From NCBI RefSeq assembly GCF_018603435.1, contig NZ_CP075682.1, forward strand, positions 3,534,001 to 3,598,000: DNA of 64,000 nt, read 5' to 3'. Below, one piece after another: positions 52,364 through 61,923 of this stretch. The stretch's first letter is position 1, and the number at the start of each line of letters is the position of its first letter. The position numbers and the translations under genes are program-made. The DNA comes from Chryseobacterium sp. ZHDP1. Lineage in GTDB: Bacteria; Bacteroidota; Bacteroidia; Flavobacteriales; Weeksellaceae. The notes below the pieces were generated by a model. The model was not told where the DNA came from. It saw only the letters and a list, made by a program, of their open reading frames with translations, and ran no database searches.

Positions 52364-52915
52364 ATGGAATATATAGCAAGACCCAAAAAAGCATATAAAG
52401 AAACGATTGTTCCTGCAATGATGAAAGAATTCGGATACAAATCTGTAATGCAGGTACCTAGATTAGAGAAAATTGTTTTATCTCAAGGTTTAGGAGATGC
52501 TACAGCAGACAAAAAAATCATCGATTATGCTGTTGAAGAATTAACGAATATCACTGGTCAGAAGGCTGTAGGTACGATCTCTAAGAAAGACGAAGCTGCT
52601 TTCAAATTGAGAAAAGGAATGCCTGTAGGTGCTAAAGTTACTCTTAGAGCGAATAAAATGTATGAGTTCTTAGACAGATTAACTTCTTCTGCTTTGCCAA
52701 GAATCAGAGATTTCTCTGGAATCAAGGCTGATGGTTTCGACGGTAGAGGAAACTACAACTTAGGGATCACTGAGCAGATCATCTTCCCTGAGATCGTAAT
52801 CGACAAAGTGAAAAAAATCCAGGGGATGGACATCACTTTTGTGACTACTGCGAAAACAGATAAAGAAGCAAAAGCATTATTAACTCACTTCGGTTTACCA
52901 TTTAAAAAGAACTAA
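52364..52915 (+). CDS. rplE: 50S ribosomal protein L5
   Basis: This 183-residue 5S rRNA-binding protein of the central protuberance has the [24 protein letters not shown] and [11 protein letters not shown] signatures. It lies 3 bp before rpsN. Confidence 0.97.
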   Translation: MEYIARPKKAYKETIVPAMMKEFGYKSVMQVPRLEKIVLSQGLGDATADKKIIDYAVEELTNITGQKAVGTISKKDEAAFKLRKGMPVGAKVTLRANKMYEFLDRLTSSALPRIRDFSGIKADGFDGRGNYNLGITEQIIFPEIVIDKVKKIQGMDITFVTTAKTDKEAKALLTHFGLPFKKN

Positions 52916-52918
52916 GAA

Positions 52919-53188
52919 ATGGCTAAAGAATCAATGAAAGCGCGTGAGCGCAAAAGAGAAGCACTAGTTGCTAAATACGCTGCTAAAAGACAGGCTCTTA
53001 AAGAAGCTGGTGATTACGAAGGACTTCAAAAATTGCCTAAAAATGCTTCTCCTGTAAGATTACACAACAGATGTAAACTAACAGGTAGACCAAGAGGATA
53101 CATGAGAACGTTCGGTATTTCCAGAGTAACTTTCAGAGAAATGGCAAACAACGGTCTTATCCCGGGAGTTAAAAAAGCTAGTTGGTAA
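52919..53188 (+). CDS. rpsN: 30S ribosomal protein S14 (zinc-free long form)
   Basis: This 89-residue 30S head protein is the long form without the CxxC...CxxC zinc ribbon: only one Cys occurs, in [14 protein letters not shown]. It ends with the invariant [11 protein letters not shown]. An unusual hairpin region separates it from rpsH. Confidence 0.96.
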   Translation: MAKESMKARERKREALVAKYAAKRQALKEAGDYEGLQKLPKNASPVRLHNRCKLTGRPRGYMRTFGISRVTFREMANNGLIPGVKKASW

Positions 53189-53209
53189 TAATTACTAATT
53201 AAAAATCGG

Positions 53210-53276
53210 GACAATTAAGTTGTCTGGATACTAAAGATAAAAATATCAGACCGAGATTTCTGAGGTCTGATATTTT
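53210..53276 (+). promoter_or_regulatory. Two hairpins in the rpsN-rpsH spacer
   Basis: A small hairpin GACAA/TTGTC (53210-53224) is followed by a perfect 13-bp stem AAAATATCAGACC/GGTCTGATATTTT (53240-53252 with 53264-53276) with an 11-nt loop. Only a short T run follows and the operon clearly continues, so this is more likely an attenuator, processing site or S8-type control element than a full terminator. Confidence 0.65.
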
Positions 53277-53333
53277 ACTCTTCAAGTCCTTACAATACTG
53301 ATTGTTCTTTAACCAATAATTTATAAAAGAAAA

Positions 53334-53732
53334 ATGGTAACAGATCCAATTTCAGATTTCCTAACAAGAGTAAGGAACGCACAAAGCGCAGGCCACAAAG
53401 TGGTGGAAATTCCTGCATCGAAAATCAAAAAGGAGATTACTAAGATCTTATTCGATCAGGGGTATATCTTAAACTACAAGTTTGAAGATAGCGCTGTTCA
53501 GGGTACGATTAAAATCGCTTTAAAGTACGATAAGCAAACCAACAAACCAGCTATCAAGTCTATTCAAAGAGCTTCTAGACCAGGTTTGAGACAGTACAAA
53601 GGTTCAGGAGAACTTCCAAGAGTACTAAACGGTTTGGGTATTTCTATCATCTCTACTTCTAAAGGAGTAATGACTGACAAGAAAGCTAGAGAAGAAAAAG
53701 TAGGCGGTGAAGTAATCTGCTATGTTTATTAA
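53334..53732 (+). CDS. rpsH: 30S ribosomal protein S8
   Basis: This 132-residue 16S rRNA-binding protein of the 30S platform reads MVTDPISDFLTRVRNAQ at the start and ISTSKGVMTDKKAREEKVGGEVICYVY at the end (split here by its strands). In E. coli S8 represses the spc operon by binding its mRNA; the hairpins just upstream are a candidate site here. Confidence 0.97.
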   Translation: MVTDPISDFLTRVRNAQSAGHKVVEIPASKIKKEITKILFDQGYILNYKFEDSAVQGTIKIALKYDKQTNKPAIKSIQRASRPGLRQYKGSGELPRVLNGLGISIISTSKGVMTDKKAREEKVGGEVICYVY

Positions 53733-53749
53733 TTTTTAATCACAGGAAA

Positions 53750-54295
53750 ATGTCAAGAATTGGTAAAGCAATTATAACAGTTCCAGCAGGAGTTACTATC
53801 ACTGAAAAAGATGGTGTGGTAACTGTAAAAGGTCCTAAAGGAGAACTTTCTCAGGAGCTTACAGCAGGAATTACTATAGAACAGAAAGATGGAGAACTGA
53901 ATGTAAACAGACCATCTGATGCTAAACAACACAAAGCGCTTCACGGTTTATACAGAGCGTTAATCAACAACATGATTGTTGGTGTAAACACAGGTTTCGA
54001 AAAGAAACTGGAATTAGTAGGGGTAGGATACAGAGCTTCTCACGCAGGTCAAAAACTTGAGTTGGCTTTAGGATTCTCTCACGGTATCGTGCTTGAGCTT
54101 CCAAACGAAGTAAAAGTAGATACATTGACTGAAAAAGGTAAAAACCCAATTATTACTTTAACGTCTCACGACAACCAACTTCTAGGGATGGTAGCTGCAA
54201 AGATCCGTTCTTTCAGAAAGCCTGAACCATACAAAGGTAAAGGGGTAAGATTCGTAGGAGAAATTGTTAGACGTAAAGCTGGTAAATCTGCTTAA
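53750..54295 (+). CDS. rplF: 50S ribosomal protein L6
   Basis: This 181-residue 50S protein near the factor-binding site consists of two homologous domains. MSRIGKAIITVPAGV and EPYKGKGVRFVGEIVRRKAGK are the conserved ends. It lies 17 bp after rpsH. Confidence 0.97.
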   Translation: MSRIGKAIITVPAGVTITEKDGVVTVKGPKGELSQELTAGITIEQKDGELNVNRPSDAKQHKALHGLYRALINNMIVGVNTGFEKKLELVGVGYRASHAGQKLELALGFSHGIVLELPNEVKVDTLTEKGKNPIITLTSHDNQLLGMVAAKIRSFRKPEPYKGKGVRFVGEIVRRKAGKSA

Positions 54296-54310
54296 TAAAT
54301 TATAAGTATT

Positions 54311-54664
54311 ATGGCATTAAGTAAATTAGAAAAAAGAATAAGAATCAAAAGAAGAGTAAGAGGAAAAATCTCCGGATCTTCTGAATTGCCAAGATTATCT
54401 GTATACAAAAGTAATAAGGAAATTTACGCTCAGTTAATCGACGATAACAGTGGAAAAACTTTGGCTTCTGCTTCTTCAAGAGAGAAAGGAGTTGACGCTA
54501 ACGGAACTAAGACTGAAGTTTCTGCTGCTGTAGGTAAAGCTATTGCTGCTAAAGCTATCGCTGCAGGAATCGAAAATATTGTATTTGATAGAAACGGATT
54601 CGTATATCACGGAAGAGTAAAAGCTCTTGCTGATGGTGCGAGAGAAGGTGGACTTAAATTCTAA
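54311..54664 (+). CDS. rplR: 50S ribosomal protein L18
   Basis: This 117-residue 5S rRNA-binding protein has a basic N-terminal tail ([17 protein letters not shown]) and the [26 protein letters not shown] end typical of L18 (shown in parts). It lies 15 bp after rplF. Confidence 0.96.
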   Translation: MALSKLEKRIRIKRRVRGKISGSSELPRLSVYKSNKEIYAQLIDDNSGKTLASASSREKGVDANGTKTEVSAAVGKAIAAKAIAAGIENIVFDRNGFVYHGRVKALADGAREGGLKF

Positions 54665-54683
54665 TCATTAAATTTCGGAAAAT

Positions 54684-55205
54684 ATGTTAGGACTAGATAA
54701 TATAGAAAGAGTAAAACCGGGAGGATTAGAACTTAAAGATCGTCTCGTAGCTGTTAACAGAGTAACAAAAGTAACTAAAGGAGGTAGAGCTTTCGGATTC
54801 TCTGCTATCGTAGTTGTAGGTAACGAAGATGGAGTTATCGGTTACGGATTAGGAAAATCTAAAGAGGTTGCTTCTGCAATTGCTAAAGCAGTGGAAGACG
54901 CTAAGAAAAACCTTGTGAAAGTTCCTGTAATGAACCACACAATTCCTCACCAGACTACAGCCAGATACGGAGGTGCAGATATCTTCTTAAGACCTGCTTC
55001 TCACGGTACAGGTCTTATCGCCGGAGGTGCGGTAAGAGCGGTATTGGAGTCTGCTGGTATTCACGATATCCTTTCAAAATCTAAAGGATCTTCTAACCCT
55101 CACAACGTGGTGAAAGCTACTTTCAAAGCGTTATTGGACATCAGAAGACCTGAAGAAATCGCTAGAATGAGAGGAGTTTCTCTAAGTAAAGTGTTTAACG
55201 GTTAA
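54684..55205 (+). CDS. rpsE: 30S ribosomal protein S5
   Basis: This 173-residue 30S protein acts in decoding fidelity. [28 protein letters not shown] and the [20 protein letters not shown] block are intact. It is followed by rpmD after 11 bp. Confidence 0.97.
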   Translation: MLGLDNIERVKPGGLELKDRLVAVNRVTKVTKGGRAFGFSAIVVVGNEDGVIGYGLGKSKEVASAIAKAVEDAKKNLVKVPVMNHTIPHQTTARYGGADIFLRPASHGTGLIAGGAVRAVLESAGIHDILSKSKGSSNPHNVVKATFKALLDIRRPEEIARMRGVSLSKVFNG

Positions 55206-55216
55206 TATATAAAACA

Positions 55217-55393
55217 ATGGCAACAATCAAAGTAAAGCAAGTAAGAAGCGCTATTGGAAGAACAAAAACCCAAAAGAGAACGCTTGAAGCATTAGGATTT
55301 AAGAAACTTCACCAAGTTGTAGAACACGAAGCTACTCCTTCTATCTTAGGAATGATAGCTGCAGTTAGTCACTTACTTGAAGTTCAAAAATAA
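55217..55393 (+). CDS. rpmD: 50S ribosomal protein L30
   Basis: This 58-residue 50S protein is short but clear: MATIKVKQVRSAIGRTKTQK, then RTLEALGFKKLHQVVEHEAT and the C-terminal ILGMIAAVSHLLEV. It occupies its usual place between rpsE and rplO and starts at ATG 55217. Confidence 0.96.
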   Translation: MATIKVKQVRSAIGRTKTQKRTLEALGFKKLHQVVEHEATPSILGMIAAVSHLLEVQK

Positions 55394-55412
55394 TTTTTAA
55401 AATAATTTTAAA

Positions 55413-55862
55413 ATGAATTTAAACAACATAAAGCCAGCTGCAGGATCTACTTTCAATTCAAAAAGAATTGGTAGAGGACAAGGTAGCGGAAAAGGTGGTA
55501 CTTCTACAAAAGGTCACAAAGGACAGAAAGCAAGAGCTGGTTATTCTCAGAAAATCGGTTTTGAAGGAGGTCAGATGCCTTTACAAAGAAGATTACCGAA
55601 ATTCGGATTCAAAAACGTAAACAGAAAAGAGTTTAGAGGAGTAAACCTGGATACAATCCAGACTTTAATTGAAAATAAATCTATCACAGGAGATATTACA
55701 AGAGAAGTTATGATTGAGAATGGTTTAATTACTAAAAACGAATTAGTGAAAATTATGGGTAGAGGAGAATTGAAATCTGCGGTTTCAATCTCTGCTGACA
55801 AATTCACTAAATCTGCTGAAGAGCTTATCGCTAAAGCAGGTGGAAAAGCAATTACCTTATAA
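55413..55862 (+). CDS. rplO: 50S ribosomal protein L15
   Basis: This 149-residue 50S assembly protein has the Gly/Lys-rich N-terminal arm RIGRGQGSGKGGTSTKGHKG and the GFEGGQMPLQRRLPKFGF motif. It lies 9 bp before secY. Confidence 0.97.
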   Translation: MNLNNIKPAAGSTFNSKRIGRGQGSGKGGTSTKGHKGQKARAGYSQKIGFEGGQMPLQRRLPKFGFKNVNRKEFRGVNLDTIQTLIENKSITGDITREVMIENGLITKNELVKIMGRGELKSAVSISADKFTKSAEELIAKAGGKAITL

Positions 55863-55871
55863 TAATCACTA

Positions 55872-57251
55872 ATGAAAGAATTTATACAAACCCTCAAAAA
55901 TATTTGGAGTCTTAAAGAACTAAGAGATAAAATTCTCTTTACTTTAGGAATTATCCTTGTGTATAGATTCGCATCTTATATCTCATTACCTGCAATTAAC
56001 CTTGCGGAAGTAGGAGATCTCTTAGAGCATTATAAAAATCAAGGCGGTAACAAGCAAGGAGCAGGTCTCCTTGGCTTGCTTTCGTCGTTTACGGGGGGAG
56101 CTTTCAGCCACGCTTCCGTAATGGCGTTAGGTATCATGCCTTATATTTCTGCTTCTATTATTGTTCAGTTGATGGGAATGGCTATTCCTTATCTTCAGAA
56201 GCTTCAGAAAGATGGAGAGTCTGGTAGAAATACATTGAACCAGATCACAAGATGGTTAACAATCGGAGTTTGTCTTGTACAGGCACCTTCTTATTTAACA
56301 TCGATCACTCAGTTGTTTTTACCGTATGCTCAGTTCTCATCTGCATATTATGTAGAGCCAAATTCTATTATGTTCTGGTTACCAAGTATTGTTATTTTGG
56401 TTGCCGGTTCAGTATTCGCAATGTGGTTAGGTGAAAAAATCACCGACAAAGGTATCGGAAACGGTATCTCTATCCTTATTATGGTGGGGATTCTTTCAAG
56501 ATTACCGGAAGCATTCGTTCAGGAAATGGCAGTGCAGAACGGAAAAGGAGGTATGGGATCTATCATGATCCTTATTGAAGTAATTTTCTGGATGTTGGTG
56601 GTTCTTCTTGCAGTAGTATTATCTGTTGCAGTAAGAAAAATTCCAATCCAGTATGTAAGCAGAGCTCAGGCAAGAGGAGGTGTAAACAGAAATCTTATGC
56701 AGGGAGCGAGACAGTGGATTCCATTGAAAGTGAATGCAGCCGGTGTAATGCCGATTATCTTTGCTCAGGCATTGATGTTCGTACCTGGTTTATTAACGAA
56801 AGTAGATGAGTCCAATACTTTTCTTGCAGGTTTCAAGAATGTTTTTAGCTGGCAGTACAATGTATTGTTCGCGCTATTAATTATTATCTTCTCGTTTTTC
56901 TATACTGCAATTACAATTCCGGTGAACCAGATGGCTGATGATTTGAAGAGAAACGGAGGTTTAGTACCGAAAGTAAGACCGGGAAAAGAGACGGCTGATT
57001 ATTTAGATGATATTTTATCAAAAATTACCTTGCCGGGTGCAATATTTTTGTCTATCTTTGCAATCCTTCCGGCAATTGTGCATGGAACCTTTGTTCAGAC
57101 AGATGCGTTTGCCCTATTTTTCGGGGGAACATCACTATTGATTATGGTGGGAGTAATTTTAGATACCGTTCAACAGATTAATACTTATCTGCTGAACCAT
57201 CATTATGATGGCTTAATGCAGTCTAAATTGTCAAGAACGACTGGATATTAA
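55872..57251 (+). CDS. secY: Preprotein translocase subunit SecY
   Basis: This 459-residue protein is the ten-helix channel of the Sec translocon in the inner membrane. GIMPYISASIIVQLMGMAIPYL (plug/TM2 area, split here), GEKITDKGIGNGISI, IPLKVNAAGVMPIIFAQALM and MADDLKRNGGLVPKVRPGKET are all characteristic. It is encoded inside the spc operon, as usual, and precedes infA by 3 bp. Confidence 0.97.
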   Translation: MKEFIQTLKNIWSLKELRDKILFTLGIILVYRFASYISLPAINLAEVGDLLEHYKNQGGNKQGAGLLGLLSSFTGGAFSHASVMALGIMPYISASIIVQLMGMAIPYLQKLQKDGESGRNTLNQITRWLTIGVCLVQAPSYLTSITQLFLPYAQFSSAYYVEPNSIMFWLPSIVILVAGSVFAMWLGEKITDKGIGNGISILIMVGILSRLPEAFVQEMAVQNGKGGMGSIMILIEVIFWMLVVLLAVVLSVAVRKIPIQYVSRAQARGGVNRNLMQGARQWIPLKVNAAGVMPIIFAQALMFVPGLLTKVDESNTFLAGFKNVFSWQYNVLFALLIIIFSFFYTAITIPVNQMADDLKRNGGLVPKVRPGKETADYLDDILSKITLPGAIFLSIFAILPAIVHGTFVQTDAFALFFGGTSLLIMVGVILDTVQQINTYLLNHHYDGLMQSKLSRTTGY

Positions 57252-57254
57252 TTT

Positions 57255-57470
57255 ATGGCGAAACAAAAACATATTGAACAAGACGGCGTTATTACGGAAG
57301 CACTTTCGAACGCTCAGTTCCGTGTAGAGCTTGAAAATGGGCATGTACTCATCGCTCATATTTCGGGTAAAATGCGAATGCATTATATTAAACTTTTACC
57401 CGGTGATAAGGTAAAATTAGAAATGTCTCCCTATGACTTAACGAAAGGGAGAATTACATTTAGATATTAA
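57255..57470 (+). CDS. infA: Translation initiation factor IF-1
   Basis: This 71-residue OB-fold initiation factor binds the 30S A site. [24 protein letters not shown] and [19 protein letters not shown] (in parts) are diagnostic. A hairpin follows before rpmJ. Confidence 0.97.
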   Translation: MAKQKHIEQDGVITEALSNAQFRVELENGHVLIAHISGKMRMHYIKLLPGDKVKLEMSPYDLTKGRITFRY

Positions 57471-57478
57471 AACAATCT

Positions 57479-57506
57479 GCCAAATGGAGCATCCGTTCCA
57501 TTTGGC
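57479..57506 (+). promoter_or_regulatory. Hairpin between infA and rpmJ
   Basis: GCCAAATGGA/TCCATTTGGC is a perfect 10-bp stem with an 8-nt loop, not followed by a T run. It lies inside the operon, so it is probably an mRNA processing or stability element rather than a terminator. Confidence 0.6.
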
Positions 57507-57533
57507 TATTGTTAAAAAATAAATACTATCAAA

Positions 57534-57650
57534 ATGAAAGTAAGAGCATCAATTAAAAAAAGAAGCGCTGATTGCAAAATCGTACGCAGAAAAGGTGTAC
57601 TATTCGTAATCAACAAAAAGAACCCAAAATTTAAACAAAGACAAGGCTAA
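57534..57650 (+). CDS. rpmJ: 50S ribosomal protein L36 (zinc-free form)
   Basis: This 38-residue 50S protein reads [20 protein letters not shown] and ends NPKFKQRQG. Of the CxxC/CxxxxH zinc ligands of the classical form only one Cys (Cys14) remains, so it should not bind zinc. It is placed between infA and rpsM, as expected. Confidence 0.95.
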   Translation: MKVRASIKKRSADCKIVRRKGVLFVINKKNPKFKQRQG

Positions 57651-57659
57651 AATTAAATT

Positions 57660-58037
57660 ATGGCGAGAATTTCAGGTATTGATTTACCAAAAAACAAAAG
57701 AGGCGTTATCGGTTTAACTTACATCTACGGGGTGGGAAGAAGCACTGCTTCAGAAATCCTTAAAGCTGCCGGTATCAGCGAAGACAAGAAAGTCAACGAA
57801 TGGAATGACGATGAATTGGCTGCAATCAGAACATACATCTCTGAAAACGTAAAAGTAGAAGGAGAATTAAGATCTGAAGTGCAATTGAACATTAAGAGAT
57901 TAATGGACATAGGATGCCAACGAGGAATACGTCACAGACTTGGATTACCTTTAAGAGGCCAGAGAACGAAAAACAACTCTAGAACCCGTAAAGGAAAGAG
58001 AAAAACTGTTGCTAACAAGAAAAAAGCTAGTAAATAA
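57660..58037 (+). CDS. rpsM: 30S ribosomal protein S13
   Basis: This 125-residue 30S head protein contacts the P-site t[28 protein letters not shown] N-terminus (in parts), [25 protein letters not shown] and a Lys-rich tail are diagnostic. It begins the alpha part of the cluster. Confidence 0.97.
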   Translation: MARISGIDLPKNKRGVIGLTYIYGVGRSTASEILKAAGISEDKKVNEWNDDELAAIRTYISENVKVEGELRSEVQLNIKRLMDIGCQRGIRHRLGLPLRGQRTKNNSRTRKGKRKTVANKKKASK

Positions 58038-58049
58038 TCGTTAGGAATT

Positions 58050-58439
58050 ATGGCAAAACAAACTAAAGTAGTTAAGAAAAGAAAAGTAAAAGTTGAAGCT
58101 ATTGGTGAAGCTCATATTCAGGCTTCTTTCAATAACATCATCATTTCTTTAACAAATAAAAACGGAGAGGTTATCTCTTGGGCTTCTGCCGGTAAAATGG
58201 GTTTCAGAGGTTCTAAAAAGAATACTCCATTTGCTGCTCAGATGGCAGCTGAAAATTGCTCTGCTGTAGCTCACGAAGCTGGATTAAGAAGAGTAAAGGT
58301 GTTTGTGAAAGGTCCGGGTGCAGGTAGAGAATCTGCAATCAGATCCATCCACAATTCAGGAATTGAAGTTAGCGAAATCATTGATGTGACTCCTATGCCG
58401 CACAATGGATGTAGACCACCAAAAAGAAGAAGAGTTTAA
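58050..58439 (+). CDS. rpsK: 30S ribosomal protein S11
   Basis: This 129-residue 30S platform protein reads [33 protein letters not shown] and [18 protein letters not shown]. It lies between rpsM and rpsD. Confidence 0.97.
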   Translation: MAKQTKVVKKRKVKVEAIGEAHIQASFNNIIISLTNKNGEVISWASAGKMGFRGSKKNTPFAAQMAAENCSAVAHEAGLRRVKVFVKGPGAGRESAIRSIHNSGIEVSEIIDVTPMPHNGCRPPKRRRV

Positions 58440-58458
58440 TTTTTAGAATTTACCCATT

Positions 58459-59067
58459 ATGGCAAGATATATTGGACCTAAAACTAAGATTGCTAGAAAG
58501 TTTGGTGCTGCAATCTACGGAGATGACAAAAACTTCGAGAAAAGAAAAAACCAACCGCCAGGACAACACGGTCCTAACAAAAGAAGAGGTGCTAAAAAAT
58601 CTGAATACGCAGTTCAGTTGGCTGAAAAGCAAAAAGCTAAATATACTTACGGTATTTTAGAAAGACAGTTTGCTAACTTATTCGACAAAGCACACAGAAG
58701 TAAAGGGGTAACAGGTGAAGTTCTATTACAACTTTGCGAATCCAGATTGGATAACGTAGTATACAGATTAGGTTTTGCTAAAACAAGATCTGCTGCTAGA
58801 CAGCTTGTTTCTCACAGACACATTACTGTGAACGGTGAGCTGGTAAATATTCCATCTTATTTGCTTAAAGCAGGTGATGTAATTGCAGTAAGAGAAAAGT
58901 CTAAATCTCTTGAAGTGGTTACAAATGCATTAGCTTCTAAAGCAAATTATGAGTGGTTACAATTCAACGATGAGAAGAAAGAAGGTACTTTCGTTTCTGC
59001 TCCTGAGAGAATCCAAATTCCGGAAGACATCAAGGAACAGCTTATCGTCGAACTTTACTCTAAATAA
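58459..59067 (+). CDS. rpsD: 30S ribosomal protein S4
   Basis: This 202-residue primary 16S rRNA binder has an S4 RNA-binding domain ([26 protein letters not shown] in parts, residues about 93-125). In E. coli S4 regulates the alpha operon. The N-terminal zinc-ligand Cys residues of some S4 forms are absent here. Confidence 0.97.
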   Translation: MARYIGPKTKIARKFGAAIYGDDKNFEKRKNQPPGQHGPNKRRGAKKSEYAVQLAEKQKAKYTYGILERQFANLFDKAHRSKGVTGEVLLQLCESRLDNVVYRLGFAKTRSAARQLVSHRHITVNGELVNIPSYLLKAGDVIAVREKSKSLEVVTNALASKANYEWLQFNDEKKEGTFVSAPERIQIPEDIKEQLIVELYSK

Positions 59068-59100
59068 TTTTTTAATCAAATTTTTGCTCAACCCAATAAT

Positions 59101-60096
59101 ATGGCAATTTTACAATTCATAAAACCCGATAAAGTAATTTTACTTAACTCTGATGAATTTAGAGGTCAATTCGAATTCAGACCACTAGAACCAGGTTTCG
59201 GGCTTACAATCGGTAATGCTTTGAGAAGAGTGTTGCTTTCTTCTCTGGAAGGTTATGCTATTTCATCTATCAAAATAGAAGGTGTAGAGCACGAATTTTC
59301 AACTATTCCAGGAGTAATCGAAGATGTTACCGAAATTATTCTTAACCTTAAGCAGGTAAGATTAAAAGCTACGGCAGAAAACCAATCGAATGAGCAGGTT
59401 GTTGCTAAAGTTTCAGGTCAAACGGTTATTACTGCTGGTGATTTAGGTAAGTCTGTCAACGGATTTGAGGTTCTTAACCCGGATTTGGTGATCTGCAACC
59501 TGAACAGTGATGTAACTTTCGAAATTACTTTCAATATAGAAAAAGGAAGAGGGTATGTTCCTTCTGAACAAAATAAGTCAAACAATGCACCTGTAGGTAC
59601 AATTGCGATTGACTCTATTTTCACGCCAATCAAGAAAGTACAGTATAGCATTGAAAATTATCGTGTAGAGCAAAAAACAGACTACGAAAAACTTGTATTA
59701 GATATAGAAACTGACGGATCTATCAGTCCTCAGAATGCTTTAACAGAAGCTTCTAAGATATTAATTTATCACTTCATGCTGTTCTCTGATGAGAGAATCA
59801 CGCTTGAAACGGAAGCTGTAAAAGCATCTATCCAATATGATGAGGAAACTCTTCATACAAGACAATTACTTAAGTCTAAATTAGCAGATATGGATCTTTC
59901 CGTAAGAGCCCTAAACTGTCTGAAAGCGGCTGAAGTGGAAACTCTTGGAGAATTGGTTTCTTACAGTAAGTCTGATTTGATGAAATTCAGAAATTTTGGT
60001 AAAAAATCTTTGACAGAACTAGAAGAATTAGTGCATTCAAAAGGTCTTAACTTCGGTTTCGACGTTGCAAAATATAAGTTAGACGCTGATAAATAA
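59101..60096 (+). CDS. rpoA: RNA polymerase alpha subunit
   Basis: This 331-residue core RNA polymerase assembly subunit has alpha-NTD blocks [26 protein letters not shown] (in parts) and a C-terminal HhH domain ([36 protein letters not shown], residues about 275-310) that contacts upstream DNA and activators. It is encoded between rpsD and rplQ. Confidence 0.97.
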   Translation: MAILQFIKPDKVILLNSDEFRGQFEFRPLEPGFGLTIGNALRRVLLSSLEGYAISSIKIEGVEHEFSTIPGVIEDVTEIILNLKQVRLKATAENQSNEQVVAKVSGQTVITAGDLGKSVNGFEVLNPDLVICNLNSDVTFEITFNIEKGRGYVPSEQNKSNNAPVGTIAIDSIFTPIKKVQYSIENYRVEQKTDYEKLVLDIETDGSISPQNALTEASKILIYHFMLFSDERITLETEAVKASIQYDEETLHTRQLLKSKLADMDLSVRALNCLKAAEVETLGELVSYSKSDLMKFRNFGKKSLTELEELVHSKGLNFGFDVAKYKLDADK

Positions 60097-60102
60097 TTAA
60101 TA

Positions 60103-60627
60103 ATGAGACACGGTAAAAAATTCAATCACTTAGGAAGAACAGCTTCTCACAGAAGTGCTATGCTTTCTAATATGGCTTGTTCTCTAATTGAGCATAAAAG
60201 AATCAACACTACTGTTGCTAAAGCTAAAGCTTTAAGAGTATATGTTGAGCCTCTATTAACAAAAGCAAAAGAAGATACTACACACAACAGAAGAATTGTT
60301 TTTTCATATCTTCAAAATAAAGAAGCAGTTGCTGAATTGTTCAGAACGGTAGCTCCAAAAATCGCTGAGAGAAACGGTGGTTATACAAGAATCATCAAGA
60401 CAGGATTCAGACCAGGTGATGCTGCTGATACTGCTCTTATCGAATTGGTAGACTTCAACGAGCTTTACAATCCGAATGCGGAAGAGAAAAAAGCGACAAG
60501 AAGAAGCAGAAGATCTGCAACAGCTAAGAAAGAAGCTGTAGTAGCTGAAGCTCCTGTAGTAGAAGAAAAAGCTGCTGAGCCAACGGCTGAAGCTGCAGAT
60601 TCTACAGAAGAAAAAACTGAAGAATAA
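60103..60627 (+). CDS. rplQ: 50S ribosomal protein L17 with acidic/Ala-rich extension
   Basis: This 174-residue tunnel-exit protein has the conserved core [20 protein letters not shown] to [17 protein letters not shown] (about 1-122). Residues about 125-174 form a low-complexity extension: first basic ([15 protein letters not shown]), then Ala/Glu/Val-rich. It ends the cluster at a strong terminator. Confidence 0.96.
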   Translation: MRHGKKFNHLGRTASHRSAMLSNMACSLIEHKRINTTVAKAKALRVYVEPLLTKAKEDTTHNRRIVFSYLQNKEAVAELFRTVAPKIAERNGGYTRIIKTGFRPGDAADTALIELVDFNELYNPNAEEKKATRRSRRSATAKKEAVVAEAPVVEEKAAEPTAEAADSTEEKTEE

Positions 60628-60650
60628 TATTCATCAGATATAAAAATAAA

Positions 60651-60677
60651 AACCGTTCAGATTACTGAGCGGTTTTT
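60651..60677 (+). terminator. Terminator of the ribosomal cluster
   Basis: AACCGTTCAG/CTGAGCGGTT with an ATTA loop and a T6 tail, 23 bp after the rplQ stop (one G-T wobble). Confidence 0.9.
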
Positions 60678-60683
60678 TATGCA

Positions 60684-61103
60684 TTATATTTTGGTTTTTA
60701 CAAGCTGGATGATATTGTTCCCCTGATTCAGGATCAGGCTGTCTTTTTTCACAGTAGCTTTCATATCCATTTTTTCGTAGACGGTTTCACTGCCGTTGGA
60801 TTCTACTTTATTCAGGATGAAAGTCTTATTATTGCTTCTTATACTCATTGTTTTTTCCGGGTAATTAAAAACAACTTTTGCGAGACTTCCGTCGGTAGCT
60901 TTATACACATAATCTGTCTTTATACTTTTCTTTCCGTTAATATCTGTATCATAGCTTACCGTTGAGTCTATTTTGCCATTATCTGCCAAAATGGGACCTG
61001 AATTATTAGTTTTCAGCACACTTTTATTCCCTTCTTCACTTTTTTTGCAGCTTATCAACGACAAAGAAATCGCTGAAATAGCGATCAAAAGTACATTTTT
61101 CAT
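60684..61103 (-). CDS. Small hypothetical lipoprotein, 139 aa
   Basis: This exported lipoprotein (lipobox LISC, Cys19) has a beta-rich mature domain (TDYVYKATDGSLAKVVFNYPEKTMSI) resembling small periplasmic adhesin- or lipocalin-like folds. I know no assigned family. The start at ATG 61103 begins the signal peptide; the frame extends 26 residues upstream without it. It is convergent with the ribosomal cluster. Confidence 0.72.
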   Translation of the reverse strand: MKNVLLIAISAISLSLISCKKSEEGNKSVLKTNNSGPILADNGKIDSTVSYDTDINGKKSIKTDYVYKATDGSLAKVVFNYPEKTMSIRSNNKTFILNKVESNGSETVYEKMDMKATVKKDSLILNQGNNIIQLVKTKI

Positions 61104-61285
61104 GATGTTAATTTTTTTAAGGTATTGATTGTTAAATATTTTCGTTTGTAAAATAATTTTCACTAAATTTAGTAAAAACAAAAACTAAACCAAAAGCCAT
61201 GAACTCAAACTCTGAATATTACACAAAAGGGTAATTGACTTTGTTTTGTTTTCTGTTGAAATTTGTCTTAAACAAAATAACCGAC

Positions 61286-61918
61286 ATGAGCATTTCCATA
61301 GCCATAGTAGAAGACGAAAAAAACTACAACAATGCGTTGAAGAAAGTCATCAATTATCAGGATGACATGAAAGTCGTTGCGCAGTTTTTTGATGGAAATG
61401 AAGCATTAAAAAATCTTTCTGACCTTTCTCCGGATGTGGTAATGATGGATATTCAGCTACAGGATATGCTCGGTATTGAAATTATCGAAAAGCTTAGGAA
61501 GGGATTGCCTCAAACGCAGTTTATCATGTGTACTAGTTTTGAAGATGACGAAAAAGTCTTCAATTCTTTAAAAGCCGGCGCAATGGGCTACCTTGTAAAA
61601 GGCGAAAGCATGGATAAGATCCTTTCCTCAATAAGAGATGTATACAACGGCGGGGCTCCCATGAGTTTCTCGATTGCCCGAAAAGTTCTCAGCCACTTCG
61701 AAAGAAAACTCCCAGAAATACAAGGGTATGATGAACTTACGGAAAGAGAAAAAGAAGTACTGGAACTTTTATCTCAAGGATTGCTCTACAAAGAAATCGC
61801 CGATAAAAAATTCATAAGTATCGATACCGTGAAAAAGCACGTCGGAAACATTTACAGAAAACTCCACGTTAACAACAAAGTGGAGGCTATTAATAAGTTT
61901 AACCATTTTAAAAACTGA
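61286..61918 (+). CDS. LuxR/NarL-type response regulator
   Basis: This 210-residue two-component regulator has a receiver domain (about 3-120) with acidic Glu9/Asp10, phospho-acceptor Asp55 (VVMMD) and Lys in YLVKG. A LuxR HTH follows (about 142-205: LTEREKEVLELLSQGLLYKEIADKKFISIDTVKKHVGNIYRKL in parts). The start at ATG 61286 begins the receiver; the frame extends upstream without support. It leads an operon that ends in a histidine kinase, so the kinase is its likely partner. Confidence 0.93.
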   Translation: MSISIAIVEDEKNYNNALKKVINYQDDMKVVAQFFDGNEALKNLSDLSPDVVMMDIQLQDMLGIEIIEKLRKGLPQTQFIMCTSFEDDEKVFNSLKAGAMGYLVKGESMDKILSSIRDVYNGGAPMSFSIARKVLSHFERKLPEIQGYDELTEREKEVLELLSQGLLYKEIADKKFISIDTVKKHVGNIYRKLHVNNKVEAINKFNHFKN

Positions 61919-61923
61919 GAATT

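Noticed and set aside
53240..53276. True end of the spc transcript before rpsH
   Set aside because: No new consensus promoter is visible before rpsH and there is little T tail, so complete termination here is unlikely.
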